64,000 nt of DNA, taken from positions 234,289-298,288 of the forward strand of contig CAUYUJ010021060.1 of NCBI GenBank assembly GCA_963575745.1, in the 5' to 3' direction. Position numbers and translations under genes: made by a program. The notes beneath the pieces were generated by a model. It saw nothing but the letters and a program-made list of their open reading frames with translations, made no database searches and was not told where the DNA came from. This DNA comes from Prorocentrum cordatum. Lineage: Eukaryota; Sar; Dinophyceae; Prorocentrales; Prorocentraceae. How positions within the stretch are numbered: the first letter of the stretch is position 1; each line of letters opens with the position of its first letter. Below, one piece after another: positions 42,895-52,946 of the stretch.

Positions 42895-44516
42895 GTGGCA
42901 CTCCACAGTAGGCCCGTCCTTCCTCGGCACATGCGCGCACCGCAGGTAGGTTGGTGGCTGGACGCCACAATGCAGTTTCCTGTCACCGTTGGGACATACA
43001 ACCCGTTGGCTGCGAATTCCTGTGACCGGCTTCGAGATATTGCTGCTACTACCCCGAACTTCGACGTGCTGGCTTTGGTGGGCACGAAGCAAAGGACTAC
43101 CCGCGGCACTACCACTCGGCGGAGGTGCATGGGGACGAGGACTCTCCATGAAGCTGGGTGGGAAGTGTCGCCGTTTACGAATTCTTCTTGCGGGTGTGCT
43201 GTGCTGTGGGGTCGACGTGTTCGGCCTGATCACGTCATACGGTGTGAGGCCGCCCCCGCTCCGCTCCAGGGGCGTGGCCTCCACTGCCGTTCGCGATCTG
43301 GTATCTTCGACCAGTCTGTCATTGTGTGCTACTTTCCTCCTCGGTCGCGGACATCGGCGGCGTGGGGCAACTGCGAGTGCACTGCGAGCCTACTCATGGC
43401 GTGGCTGGCCGAGCAGCTGGCGAAGGTGCCGCAGCGGAGCACTCCCATTGTTGCACCGAGCTCAACGACGGCGTCGGCATGGAGTGTGTCGAGGGCCGAT
43501 GGGCGTTTGACGGCCGTGATGTCGTTCCCGTGTCCTCGGCCACGCGAGGCTACCTTGCGGGGCCGCTTTTCACCGAGTTGTTGGGCACTCATGGCATGCA
43601 GATCGCGAACATGCATGTCGGCTTTGCCCACGCGTATTTGAGCAATCTGGGCGCGAGCACCTGCATCGACATGATTGCTCTGCCTGGGGCGCTTGTTCGG
43701 GCCATGCGGAGCGCTGGACCTCTCCAGCGAGTCAGTCGGAAGCTCCAGCTCATCCGCACAAAGGCCATTCGAGATCACCTGCTCGTTCACGCTGTGTTTC
43801 CGTACGTACCAGAGCCTGCATGTCATCCCACCGCTCGTGAGCAGCGGGTGCGTTGGGACATCGACAGGCTCATGAGATGTCTCCGTGGCGGGCTCGGCCG
43901 CTCTGGCTTTGTGAATGAGGTGGAGGAGCGTATTCGTGCTGATGAAGTGCACGTTGCCGAGCTGCGGCGGAAGAAGACTGCAGATGATGTCTTAGACTAT
44001 TTCAACAATCTTCTCCGATGTGTGGGCCAAGGGTTCTTCATCGATGGAGCTGGGCGTTCGTGCTCACAGATGGCTGATGAACGACTTCGGTTACTCGCGC
44101 TTCGTCGGGATCTGCGTCTTCGTCTGGCCGAAAACCCGACGGCGGGGCGTGAGGCGGAGGTGGCGGAGGCACTCATGGAGGCCACCAAGGCGAATCGGGC
44201 CTACCTTGCTGCAGAGGGTCGACGCCGACGTGCTGCGCTTGTAGATGAGGCATGTGAGCTGTGGCGCCAGAGGCGAGTCGCCGAATCCTTTCGTCTTTTC
44301 AGGCGGGCGGCGGGCTCGCGCTTCGGGCCCAAGAAGCGATGCTACCTTTCTGTGCGCGGGGTCGTCGGCTCTCCCGAGCAGCTGGTTGAGCTGTTCGCGA
44401 AGACAGGCCCCGGGGGCGGCGTGGCTGGCTGCCGCCGAGATTGGCGACTGGGAGGCATGGCGCAGTGGGTGCCTCTCTTTCAGGCAGCCGCTGCCGCCGC
44501 CAGATTCTGCGCATAG
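42895..44516 (+). pseudogene. LINE element 3 endonuclease and linker
   Basis: The EEP start TVGTYNPLAANSCDRLRDIA is followed by FDVLALVGTKQR (the usual catalytic Glu position reads Gly), VIVCYFPPR and AEQLAKVPQRSTPIV. A frameshift near 43452 leads into CTELNDGVGM (Asp of the DxN box), STCIDMIALP (Asp) and IRDHLLVHAVF (Asp-His). A long helical linker follows to a stop at 44516. Domain function is target-DNA nicking. Apart from the frameshift, the Glu-to-Gly change could mean either decay or a family trait. Confidence 0.7.
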
Positions 44517-44519
44517 GGT

Positions 44520-45603
44520 CGCCGCGGCAGCTGACTATTCTATTTTCGCAAAGGACTCAGGTTGGCGAGTAAGCGACGAGCCGTTCCTGAGTGGGCTGTG
44601 CCACTCGAGCTGTGGTGGCTGATGTGCCACCCGAGTAGAGGTGTCTCTAGGCGAGGCGCGGGGCTCGGCACTTCCACTGCGCGCATCGAGGCCCTTCTGT
44701 TCAATGAAGCATTATGGTTCGACAGGTTTGTGCTCGTCCGACGCTCCTCTCACCTTCCTATTCGCTGGCGCCGCAGCGGCGGTACGCCGATCCCACGCAA
44801 GGGGGGCGAGGCCAGGTGGATTCATCTGCTCGACCCCGTGGGAAAGATATGGACGGGTAGGGCGATGGCTCAGCGGGGCGGTAGGGCTGTGAGCGATCAG
44901 GATCATGGCTTCGTGGAGCGGAGGCGCCGCGAAGGAGCGCTTCTAGTCAAGAACATCAGCGGGTTCGTGTGCCAGAATGCCGGGAGACAGCATTTGACCA
45001 ATTGCCGCGACTTGGCCAATGCTTCTGGGTCGATTGCGTGGCACGGAACGCAGGGTGCCGTTAGCAAACTGTTTCTTCCCTCGTCACTTCTGGGGAGCAG
45101 AGGTATCGGCTTGCGTCTGTGACGTTTTTTTTTTGGGGGGGGGATCGGGGGGCCACTCTGCGTCCCGTCCTGCGTGTGCGATGCCCTTTATCGCAGCAGT
45201 GGCAGGATCTGTCACTCACCAAGTATGCTGACGACTTAACAGAAAAAAGCTCGTGGGGTCATGTTCTTATTCGTTAGAGAGTCTGGTCGACCTCAGTGTT
45301 AGGTCCAACGCCGATCTAGATTGCGAGCTAGAACAGCGCGGGTATCGGCAACACCTTGATAAGCAGGACACCCATGTCGGCATATTCGGCCGAGGTGCGG
45401 GGCGGGCTCTTGAAGCGCCCCGCGCTGGTGAGCTTGCGATTCCAGGAAAGGCTCCGCAGGTTATGGTCAGTCGTGGGGCTCGCCTCAATTCGATTCCGAC
45501 CCGATTCAGCTCCGAATGCCGAGCGCGACTAGGGGCTATGCGCGTAGGATGGCACTCTCTAGGCAGTTTCTGGTCTTTCTGGTGTGCCCTATCGTGTGCG
45601 TAG
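44520..45603 (+). pseudogene. LINE element 3 reverse transcriptase
   Basis: Fingers: WLMCHPSRGVSRRGAG, then FNEALWFDRFVLVRR and GGEARWIHLLDPVGKIW (RT motif 2). The catalytic box is KYADDLTEK at 45221-45247 in another frame. The thumb is in a third frame: RFSSECRARLGAMRVGWHSL and GSFWSFW. Motif A is not recognisable and about 130 bp around 45100-45200 include a T-run/G-run junction (45124-45143) that may mark a small rearrangement. Confidence 0.65.
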
Positions 45604-46453
45604 GTGTGTGTTTTCAGCAAAATCTATAACGCGGCCCTGTCAGGGCTCGAGGCTTTTCTGCCTTCGCCAGCCGAGAATGCGAGACGTACTGCTGCAGTAT
45701 CACAGTATGCCCGGACAACGAGGAGGGGCAAAACCTTTTTTTGTCCCCCTTCTTTTTTTTCTCTTTCTCTGAATCATCCCACCCTGTCTCCCTTAGTAAT
45801 GAAGCAGTATCGAAGTGCTGGCGCATCGTGCCGATTGAGCTTGAGGCTCGGATTCGTCGCACTGGGTGCTTCCAAGAGCTCCTGGGGCACCCCATTTCCC
45901 GCAAACAAGGTCTTGCTGCTCTCGTTGGCTGCCTGCCCTATGCCCCCACATGTCCCCCCTCAGGCAGACTTGATGTGCGAGCGAACCCCTGGGCCAAACG
46001 AGCTTGGGAGGATCTCGAGGCGATGTCTGTGATCGGTGAGGGGGCTGCGCTGCTGGCTTCGATTGGGGGCCAATGCCAGCTCCTCCTATCGGACCCAGAG
46101 AAAACCGAGGATTTCTTGACGATCGATGTGCGACAGTTACGGGGTCAATTTCTGTCGGGACGAGCCCCCCCTCCCCTGGATGGGATGCCCCTGCTGCAGC
46201 TCACGATCTTCCCCGTGTTTTTGCTCGGGGCGGTGTGTGTCGATGCTGCTTCTCTAATGCTGACGGGGCGGTGCGTGGGGCGTTCTTGCCGGATGGGCGG
46301 GGAGTTCGCGCGCGCATCATCGTTCGACATGGGTATCATAAACTGGGGCATTTTCTCTCAGTGGCCAACGAGTGTCGCTGGTGTCGTATTGTATGCTCGA
46401 GGCGTGTGACGTGTCAGAGACATCTTGAGCTTTCGCTCGCGGGGGGATTCTGA
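45604..46453 (+). pseudogene. LINE element 3 C-terminal zinc region
   Basis: Continues the thumb (KIYNAALSGLEAFLPSPAE), then IELEARIRRTGCFQELLGHP and WEDLEAMSVIGEGA. The end carries a finger-like ANECRWCRIVC...CQRHLELSLAGG (C-x2-C with distal C and H) that resembles the terminal zinc finger of EEP-type LINEs. It needs three frames and is not translatable as one protein. Confidence 0.55.
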
Positions 46454-46616
46454 CAAGTTCCTGCTGTTCGTCATCTTTGCTCTGTTGTGCCTCTTGCCCT
46501 GCTGGACTGTCCTCTATGTTCTCTCGTCGGCGGCCATTTTGCCCGACTGCAGCTGCGTCTGCGTGCGCGTCTCCCTGGGCCTCTCAGAGCGATTCGATCG
46601 AGGCCTGAGCGCGGCC

Positions 46617-47279
46617 ATGGAAGCTTCCCCAGACTGGGCGATCAACGCTGTGGCGGCCGCGGGCGGCGGCCGGGAGGGCAAGAAGCGAGAGCTGGCCGAG
46701 CAGGCAAAGTCAAAAGGTGGAGATTTGCTAAATAATTCCACCATCGTGCTCACAAAGCTGAGCCTGTCCAATGCGGCAGAACTTCGAGACGTATGTGGAG
46801 TGGTGTTCGTGACGTGCCTAGTTGCGGCCGAGCAGGTCGCGGCGGCGGCGGCGAAGCAGGCGGGGGTGCTCTACCACCGGGAGATCCAGAAGAGGAAGGA
46901 GGCGGGCGCCGAGACGGAGACGCTGGGGCCGCCGTTCGCCCACGTCTGGACGGCCCTCATCGAGGCGGCGGGCGCGGGCCCGCAGGCGGACATCGGCGCG
47001 AAGCAGACCATGGAGAAGTACTGGGGCGAGGTGGTGCTGAAGGTGCAGGTGATCGAGCTGGCCGATCAAGTGCGGCGCTGCCGTGTACGCACGACATGCA
47101 AGCAGGAGGCGAAGGGGGAGAAGCTGCGCGTGACTTCCGGCGAGGACCCCCGCTACGGCGAGCTGGAGTCGGCGCTGATTTGGTATTTCGGCAAAGTGGG
47201 CCAGAGGAAGCACGGGCCAGCGCTCCGTGGCGCTCTGGAGAGAGACGTGTCGGAGATGCTGGAGCAGCTCATGGCGTGA
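46617..47279 (+). CDS. 220-residue protein, function unknown
   Basis: Intact frame from ATG 46617 to TGA 47277; the frame is open further upstream to 46425, but this ATG follows a GC-rich 5' stretch and starts a soluble, ordinary-composition protein. Readable features: an Ala/Gly-rich start, NNSTIVLTKLSLSNAAELRD, VVFVTCLVAAEQVAAAA (helical), MEKYWGEVVLKVQVIELADQ and an end reading KHGPALRGALERDVSEMLEQ. I recognise the style from dinoflagellate predicted proteins but not a function. It sits just after LINE element 3 and could be a retroposed gene: GGCCATTTTG at 46537-46546 resembles the core of the spliced leader about 70 bp upstream of the ATG. Confidence 0.5.
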   Translation: MEASPDWAINAVAAAGGGREGKKRELAEQAKSKGGDLLNNSTIVLTKLSLSNAAELRDVCGVVFVTCLVAAEQVAAAAAKQAGVLYHREIQKRKEAGAETETLGPPFAHVWTALIEAAGAGPQADIGAKQTMEKYWGEVVLKVQVIELADQVRRCRVRTTCKQEAKGEKLRVTSGEDPRYGELESALIWYFGKVGQRKHGPALRGALERDVSEMLEQLMA

Positions 47280-47830
47280 GTGCAGTTTTGAGTTCGGACG
47301 CCAGTCGAATGGGGGCTGGTCTGAGCAGCCCGAGCACAGTGGCGACCGCCAGTCGAGTGGGGACTGCTATGAGAGTTGCTGCTCAGCGTCTGTGGGTGCC
47401 AGACTGACGGGAGGCGAAGGCCCCCGATTTCCTCTTGCCCTTGCGGGGGCCAGCGCGCCCAGGGAGAGATGCATAGTTGTGCCTGCCGTTTTCAAGACTT
47501 CGGCCCGCCTCAGGGCCCTAGTTGGGCGCGGAGAGCTCTTCCCCCTTCCTCCCTCGTCCTCGAGCTCTGCGACTGCTGATGCTTGCCCTCCTTCTGGTCC
47601 CTCTCCTCAAGACTTCTCACTCTCCGAGGGTGGTTTGTAAAGTGGTGTCTCAGGAGCCGAGAGGATTCTTTTTGTGCCCAGTGTCCGAAAACAGCATACA
47701 ACAAAAAAACGCCCCAGATAATGGCGGTGCCATCGCTCCCCTCACTTGTATTTCCCAGTTTCAGGGTGGGTCGAGGCCCGAATGGGTTCCGCCTGCAGCG
47801 CCAACCGCTGTGGGAAGCTGCATCATTGAT
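47280..47830. other. No gene recognised
   Basis: A short direct repeat GCCAGTCGA(A/G)TGGGG occurs near 47300 and 47350. Otherwise this is mixed sequence, possibly the 3' UTR of the preceding ORF. Confidence 0.4.
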
Positions 47831-48190
47831 ACCACTACTTTTATTATTAGTATTTTCGTTATCATCATTCGTATCAATATTATCATCATCATCATTATTA
47901 TTATTATTATTAGTAGTAGTAGTATTATTAGTATTATTAGTATTATTAGTATTATTTATTTATTTATTTATTTATTTATGTATTTATGTAATTATGTATG
48001 TATAATTTTATTTATTATGATTATTATTACTAATACTATTATCATTATGATTATAGTTATTATTACTCTTATTTCATGTGTGTAGGCACATGCGATAGCA
48101 CCCCAGAGTTGCCTTGCCTTGCCTTGCCTTGCCTCCTCCTTCCCTCCCTCCCTCCCTCCCTCCCTTCCTCCACTCCTCGCTCCTTTCCTT
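47831..48190 (+). repeat. (ATT)n/(TTTA)n AT-rich array, then (CCTTG)n and (CCCT)n
   Basis: ATT, AGT and TTTA words run from about 47840 to 48070, followed by (CCTTG)n at 48109-48130 and (CCCT)n at 48138-48165. No coding signal. Confidence 0.9.
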
Positions 48191-48399
48191 CTTCCTGGTG
48201 CTGGTGCTGGTGCTGTGTTCGGTGTTGGTGCTGGTGCTGTGGTCGGTGCTGGTGCTGGTGCTGGTGCTGGTGTCGTCGTCGCCGTTCGGTGCTGTTGTCG
48301 GTCCTGGTGTCGGTGCTGGATTCGGTGTCGTTGACGTCGACACGTGTGCCGTTGTTGGTGTTGCAGCTGGCGCGTGCTGTCTGTCTGCTTGCTTCCAGC

Positions 48400-50253
48400 G
48401 TGTTCCGTCTTCTCGGCGTATTGATGTCAGTCGGAGCATTTTCCGTTGTGTTCGTTGTAGCGTGATGAGCATATCCTTGGAGAGTGTCCACGAAGAACAA
48501 CCGTACATAACGCATGGTGTGATCGTGCCGCTGAAGAGTCGGAGTCTGCTGTGCAATGGGAGTTTTCTGTTGGTAAGTTCACAACGTAGTGTGTGAAACT
48601 TCGACCATCCCGCGGCGATCCTGTTTTTGTTCAGCTCATGTCCGTGAAAGTCGTGGAACGATAACTTTTTGCCCAAATATTTCGTACTCTGGTCGTTGGG
48701 TAGAATGTCTATGCGTGCACCATCTAACACGATGTGCGTAATTGTTCTGCCAGCCCTCCGGCTGACGTTGGTGAGAATATTGGTCTTGTCGGGGTGAAGT
48801 GAGAGTCCACAAGACGGATGCTTTGTTCTTGAAGTCGCGCAATAAGCATGTAAGTTGGCGAAGGTTCGGGGCGTACAGCAGAACGTCGTCTGCGAAGCGT
48901 AGGTTCGTGATGCTTGCTTCTTGAGCAAAGCCGACCTTGATGCCAAACTTTTTGCGTTGCCAGCCGGGCTTGATTTGTCGGAAGATATGCTCCAGCAGCG
49001 CATTGAACAGGAAGGAACTAAGCGGATCTCCCTGCTTCACACCCCGCTGTATGCTAAAACTGCGACTGGAGGTGTCAGTGCGGACAGTGGCCGTCTGATC
49101 CTTGTACATGTGCTGAGTGAGGGTGATGTACGTTTCGGGAATATGTTGCTGTCGTAGAGCGCCCCATAGGTGCTTGTGGTCCACGCAGTCGAACGCCTTC
49201 TTGAAGTCGATTGCTGCCGCCCAGAGCGGTAACTGCCAACAATGTGATTGCTCGTGCAACATTGCCGTCCGTGCTGAAGCCTCGCCGGAAGCCAGCCTGG
49301 TCAGGGCTCTGTTGTGCGTCAGATGTGGCTTCTAGCCGATTGCAGAGGAGGCGGGACATGAGTTTGTACAGCAGTGGGATGATGGCGATCGGTCTGTAGT
49401 CTTGCGGTAGCTTGGGGTCCCCAGATTTGCATATCACCGTTATCGTCGTTCTCTTCCATTGTGTGGGTGATGGGTGGTTTGGCTTGATAATGTCGTTGTA
49501 AAGCTGAAGCAAGTGCGATTAAATGGCGGTTCCCCCCGCTTTGAGAAGTTCGGCTGTGAGTCCTGCAGTGTCGCTGCACTTGCCGTTTTTCAGTTGCTTG
49601 ATTGCATGTCGAAGCTCTTTTGGTGTGAGTGGTGGTATGCTCGAGTCTGTTGCCGTGTCGGTGTTGCTAGCAATGTCGCTGTCGTCCTGCGGTGTTTTAT
49701 AGAGTTGCTCGTAAAAGGTGGCGAAGACGTCTGCGATGCTCTGACTGCCAGTTGTTTCGTCACCGTTTGTGGTTGTCATTGATGCGATCATGTCGTTTTT
49801 CTTGGACGTTTTCGTGCCCGCGATTCTCTTGAGGTTTTTGAACTGGCACACAATGGTTTCAATCCTGGCGTTTTCCCGGACGCGCTTGATGGTTCGAAGC
49901 TGTTTCAAAATGAGTTTGCTCAGTGTACTCCTGGTGGTTGTGTCGGCGTGCGGTGTGCTGCGCCGTCGGTCAATGAGGTCGCGCAGCTTATGGTTTGATG
50001 TGACGTCGTTTTCGTGTGCTTGGTGTCGCGGTGAACTGTCGTGGTACTCATGGTAGTCGCCGTGAGTTTGGACAAGGGCCTTGGTGATGTGATTGCTCCT
50101 GTCGTCAGTGCTGGCTGCGACGTCGTGGGCGTCGAGTCTGTGCTGTAGGTAGTGTTGGTACAGTGGATCGGCAGCAGGTAGGCGCGTAGACCGATGATTG
50201 GATCGTTTTAGTCGCGCTTCTCCGGCGTGGCGTCGAAAACAAGCCTCATACAC
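48400..50253 (-). pseudogene. LINE element 4 linker and reverse transcriptase
   Basis: The linker has FATFYEQLYKTPQDDSDIAS and ELRHAIKQLKNGKCSDTAGL. The fingers are in the next frame: TITVICKSGDPKLPQDYRPI and DQAGFRRGFSTD. The palm is in a third: AAIDFKKAFDCVDHKHL, GVKQGDPLSSFLFNALLEHI and LRFADDVLLYA (catalytic FADD, about 48885-48920). The thumb follows after another frameshift: SLHPDKTNILTN, YLGKKLSFHDFHGHE and TPCVMYGCSSWTLSKD to KMLRLTSIRR. All catalytic aspartates are present, but at least three frameshifts prevent expression. Confidence 0.8.
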
Positions 50254-50925
50254 ACCGCTTGGCGGTAGGACCCGAGGTCTGGAATAGCTGTTGCAAACGA
50301 GTCATGCACCTGGTTGCGACGATCTTTGTCGATGAGTATGTAGTCAATCTGTGTTTGGGTATGGTTTTCCCCATTGCTGGTATAAGTGAAGACGTTGCGA
50401 TCATGCTTGTAGAACACGTGTTGGTGATAAGCATATTCTGTGAAGTTGCCCATGCTCGTAGCCACGTCCCACGTGTGTTGCACGCTCCGATTCCGTGTGG
50501 GCCAACTGTGAGTCTCCGGCCTCTGTTGGCATTCTCTTCCTCGTCCGCGTTGATGGGATGTTTGCCAGCCTGTGCGTTGAAGTCTCCAGTGATGATTGTG
50601 GTGCGCTTCTGCTTGGCGGCTTCGTCGTGGAGCGCGGTCAGGACGTCGTACATCTGCTGGACGTGAGTGTCGGGGTACCCGCAGTGTGGGAAATAAGCCG
50701 TCGCAACTCTCACCTTGCAGGCGGATGTGTCGAGGTCGATGTAGGCGATGCGCTCGTTGATGCGTGTGAAGCATGTGATGCTGTGCACGTGCCGCCGGTG
50801 GATAAGAAATGCTACGCCTCTTGATGTGGTGGTGTGGCCCGCTGCCGCAAATACGTGGGAACCCAACTTCGTTGTCCACATCTCTCGTTCTGTCGTCCTC
50901 CAAGTTTCATTTATTGCCAGGAGGC
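50208..50925 (-). pseudogene. LINE element 4 partial endonuclease
   Basis: Begins LAINETWRTTERE (catalytic Glu), then RGVAFLIHRRHVHS, VRVATAYFPHCGYPDTHV and TIITGDFNAQAGKHP (Asp-x-Asn). After a frameshift near 50410 it continues as NVFTYTSNGENHTQTQIDYI (Asp). The terminal Ser-Asp-His box reads GSYRQAVCMRLV, so the catalytic His position appears lost. It is fused at its 5' side to the microsatellite, so the first strand of the fold is missing. Confidence 0.75.
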
Positions 50926-51480
50926 GGAGGGGGAGGAAGAGGGGGAGGAGGAGGAGGAGGAGGAGGAGGAGGAGGAGGAGGAGGAGGAGGAGGAGAAGGT
51001 AGGAGGAAAGGAGGAGAGGAGGCGGTAGGAGGAGGGGTGGAGGAGAGGATGGAGGATGGTAGATGGAGGAGGGGGAGGTGGAGGAGGGAGGCAGAGGAGG
51101 AGGAGGTGGTGGAGGTGGAGGAGGAGGGAGGAGGAGGGGGTTGGGGGAGGTAAGAGGGGGAGGAGGAGGAGGAGGAGGAGGAGGAGGAGGAGGAGGAGGA
51201 AGGGGGGGAAAAAAGGAGGGCGGTAGGAGTAGGAGGAGGAGGGAGGAGGAGGCGGTAGGAGGAGGGAGGAGGGAGGAGGAGGAGGAGGAGGAGAGGAGGC
51301 GGGGAGGAGGGTGTGGAGGTGGTGGAGGAGGTAGGAGGAGGAGGGGAGGAGAGGAGCAGGAGGGGGAGGGAGGGAGGAGGGAGGTTGGGAGGAGGGAAGT
51401 AGGGGGAGGAGGAGGGGAGGTGAGGGAGGTGAGGGGTGGAGGAGGAGGGGGAAGGAGAGGAGGAGAGGAGGAGGATTCAT
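50926..51480 (+). repeat. (GGA)n block at the 5' junction of element 4
   Basis: About 555 bp of GGA with GGT, GGGA and GTA variants on the plus strand; TCC in the sense of element 4. Confidence 0.95.
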
Positions 51481-51986
51481 CCCCCTCCTGTCCGTAACTA
51501 CGTCGGTTCAGGACTGCAAGAATGGCATGGAAACTGGGCAGGGAGTTCGCCTGCCCGCCGCGGCGGCGAACAGGAAGGTTATCCACCCTCCAGTGGCCAA
51601 CGCACCTCGGCCCAGACCTCGCGCTTTAGCGCTTTAGCCCGCGTGCGCTCTCGAGCCCATTCGACCGTCGAATCGGGCGAAACCAAACCATGCGGGCGAG
51701 CAACTTTCAGGGGAGGAGGAGGAGGAGGAGGAGGAGGAGGAGGAGGAGGAGGAGGAGGAGGAGGAGGAGGAGGAGGAGAAAAAAGTACCCATACCTCTAC
51801 CCTTCGGCAATTTTCCCCATTTTAGGCCTCCTGGGAGGCCCTCGTCGCCACCGCTGGATTCGCCTCGAAATTTTGGGCCAAACGAACCCGGGTATCGGTA
51901 CCCTTTGGTTTCCCCAAACTTGGGCCCGATCTAACACGGGGACCTTCACCCGGTACTGGCGGAAGCTGACGGGGCCCAGGCACCCA
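51481..51986. other. Spacer with (GGA)n at 51711-51780
   Basis: No gene recognised. The GGA tract is nearly pure and followed by mixed sequence. Confidence 0.6.
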
Positions 51987-52946
51987 TCAGCAACGGGAGC
52001 CCCAGGGGGCGGGCCCCAACGAAGACCCAACAGAGGCGGACGACCCAACCGCGACACCGCCCCCAGACGGCACGGCACTAGACCCCATCAGCCTCTCTTG
52101 CAACCGCATCATGTTCTCATCCACGAGGACTCTAAGGCGGACAGTCGAGGCGTCGAGGAGGAGGGTCGAGAGCCGAGGGGTGGAGAAACCTGCGGAGGCG
52201 AGACCTCTGAGTGGTGCCCAGGTCCCGGACGCATCCGCGCGAGTCCTGTACCCCTGGCAGACCACTCGGCCAACCGAAACCCCGCGGGATTTGCAAACAT
52301 GCCAGCTTTGAGCCTCTTCGGACCTGTGGGCGTCGCACTTGACCACCGAATGCCCTTGAAACTTCCACGGCCTCCCAGGAATGCCCCATAGCTCGACCCC
52401 CACCGCCTCAGCGTTAGGCTCGGGTTCGGGCGCTGGTGGCTGTAGAACAAGCGGTGCCTGTTTCCAGCCGAGATCATCACGAGCCTGGACGGCTGCATCA
52501 AGACACTCAGCATCGGCATCGGCTACTGCATAGTCGCGGTTTAGGACTACATCGACAGCGTCAACAACACCCTCCCAAGCACAGCGGTCACCCATACGGG
52601 CGGGTATTAAACCAGTCCACTGTACTAGGATGCTGGCCATGTTTTGGCAGGCCTCGATCAGCAAAATACTTTCTGGCGGGATGCGCCAGCGCAGCGCGCC
52701 TTTTTTTTGGCCCGCTCTTGTGGCCGTTGGCCAGGGAACGTTCTCAGCCGCCGCGCGCGTCGCCAGGCGTGTTGAGCCTCGCGGGGATCCCACTGACAAC
52801 TGTGGATGGTAGCTGTCGTTTAGCAGCAAGCGCGCTGCGTTTGACTGGAGGCCAGCCCAGCGGCGGCTTGTAGCACCTCCCTGGCTTGGCGACAACAAGT
52901 AGAGGTTGCGGCTGCCGGCGGGCGTTGGTTGCAGCAAAGTAGGCAT
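51987..52946 (-). CDS. Uninterrupted 319-residue ORF, unknown
   Basis: Minus-strand frame from ATG 52946 to a stop at 51987. The middle has non-repetitive, protein-like composition (LIEACQNMASILVQWTGL, VVDAVDVVLNRDYAVADADA). No motif, signal peptide or membrane segment is recognised. GC-rich surroundings make long chance ORFs common, and plus-strand frames overlap it, so this may not be a gene. Confidence 0.3.
   Translation of the reverse strand: MPTLLQPTPAGSRNLYLLSPSQGGATSRRWAGLQSNAARLLLNDSYHPQLSVGSPRGSTRLATRAAAENVPWPTATRAGQKKGALRWRIPPESILLIEACQNMASILVQWTGLIPARMGDRCAWEGVVDAVDVVLNRDYAVADADAECLDAAVQARDDLGWKQAPLVLQPPAPEPEPNAEAVGVELWGIPGRPWKFQGHSVVKCDAHRSEEAQSWHVCKSRGVSVGRVVCQGYRTRADASGTWAPLRGLASAGFSTPRLSTLLLDASTVRLRVLVDENMMRLQERLMGSSAVPSGGGVAVGSSASVGSSLGPAPWGSRC

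Larger units (their letters stand above)
42852..46453 (+). mobile_element. LINE element 3, EEP-RT-zinc, decayed
   Basis: Plus-strand non-LTR element of about 3.6 kb. Endonuclease, linker, RT fingers, YADD box, thumb and C-terminal zinc finger are readable in order but spread over all three frames with several stops. There is no RNase H, unlike elements 1 and 5. The 5' end directly follows the (TCC)n tract; the first bases after it (42852-42872) resemble the spliced leader in 14 of 21 positions, which alone is not significant. Confidence 0.75.
48191..50925 (-). mobile_element. LINE element 4, RTE-like, 5'-truncated and decayed
   Basis: Minus-strand element with a partial endonuclease, linker, RT and thumb, ending in a GGTGCTG/CAGCACC-rich tail at 48200-48330. 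The endonuclease lacks its N-terminal Asn block: coding sequence begins LAINETW directly at the (TCC)n (minus sense) tract at 50926. There is no RNase H. The AIDFKKAFD and GVKQGDPLSS style and the MYGCSSWTL thumb are typical of RTE/CR1-type polymerases. Several frameshifts are present. Confidence 0.75.
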
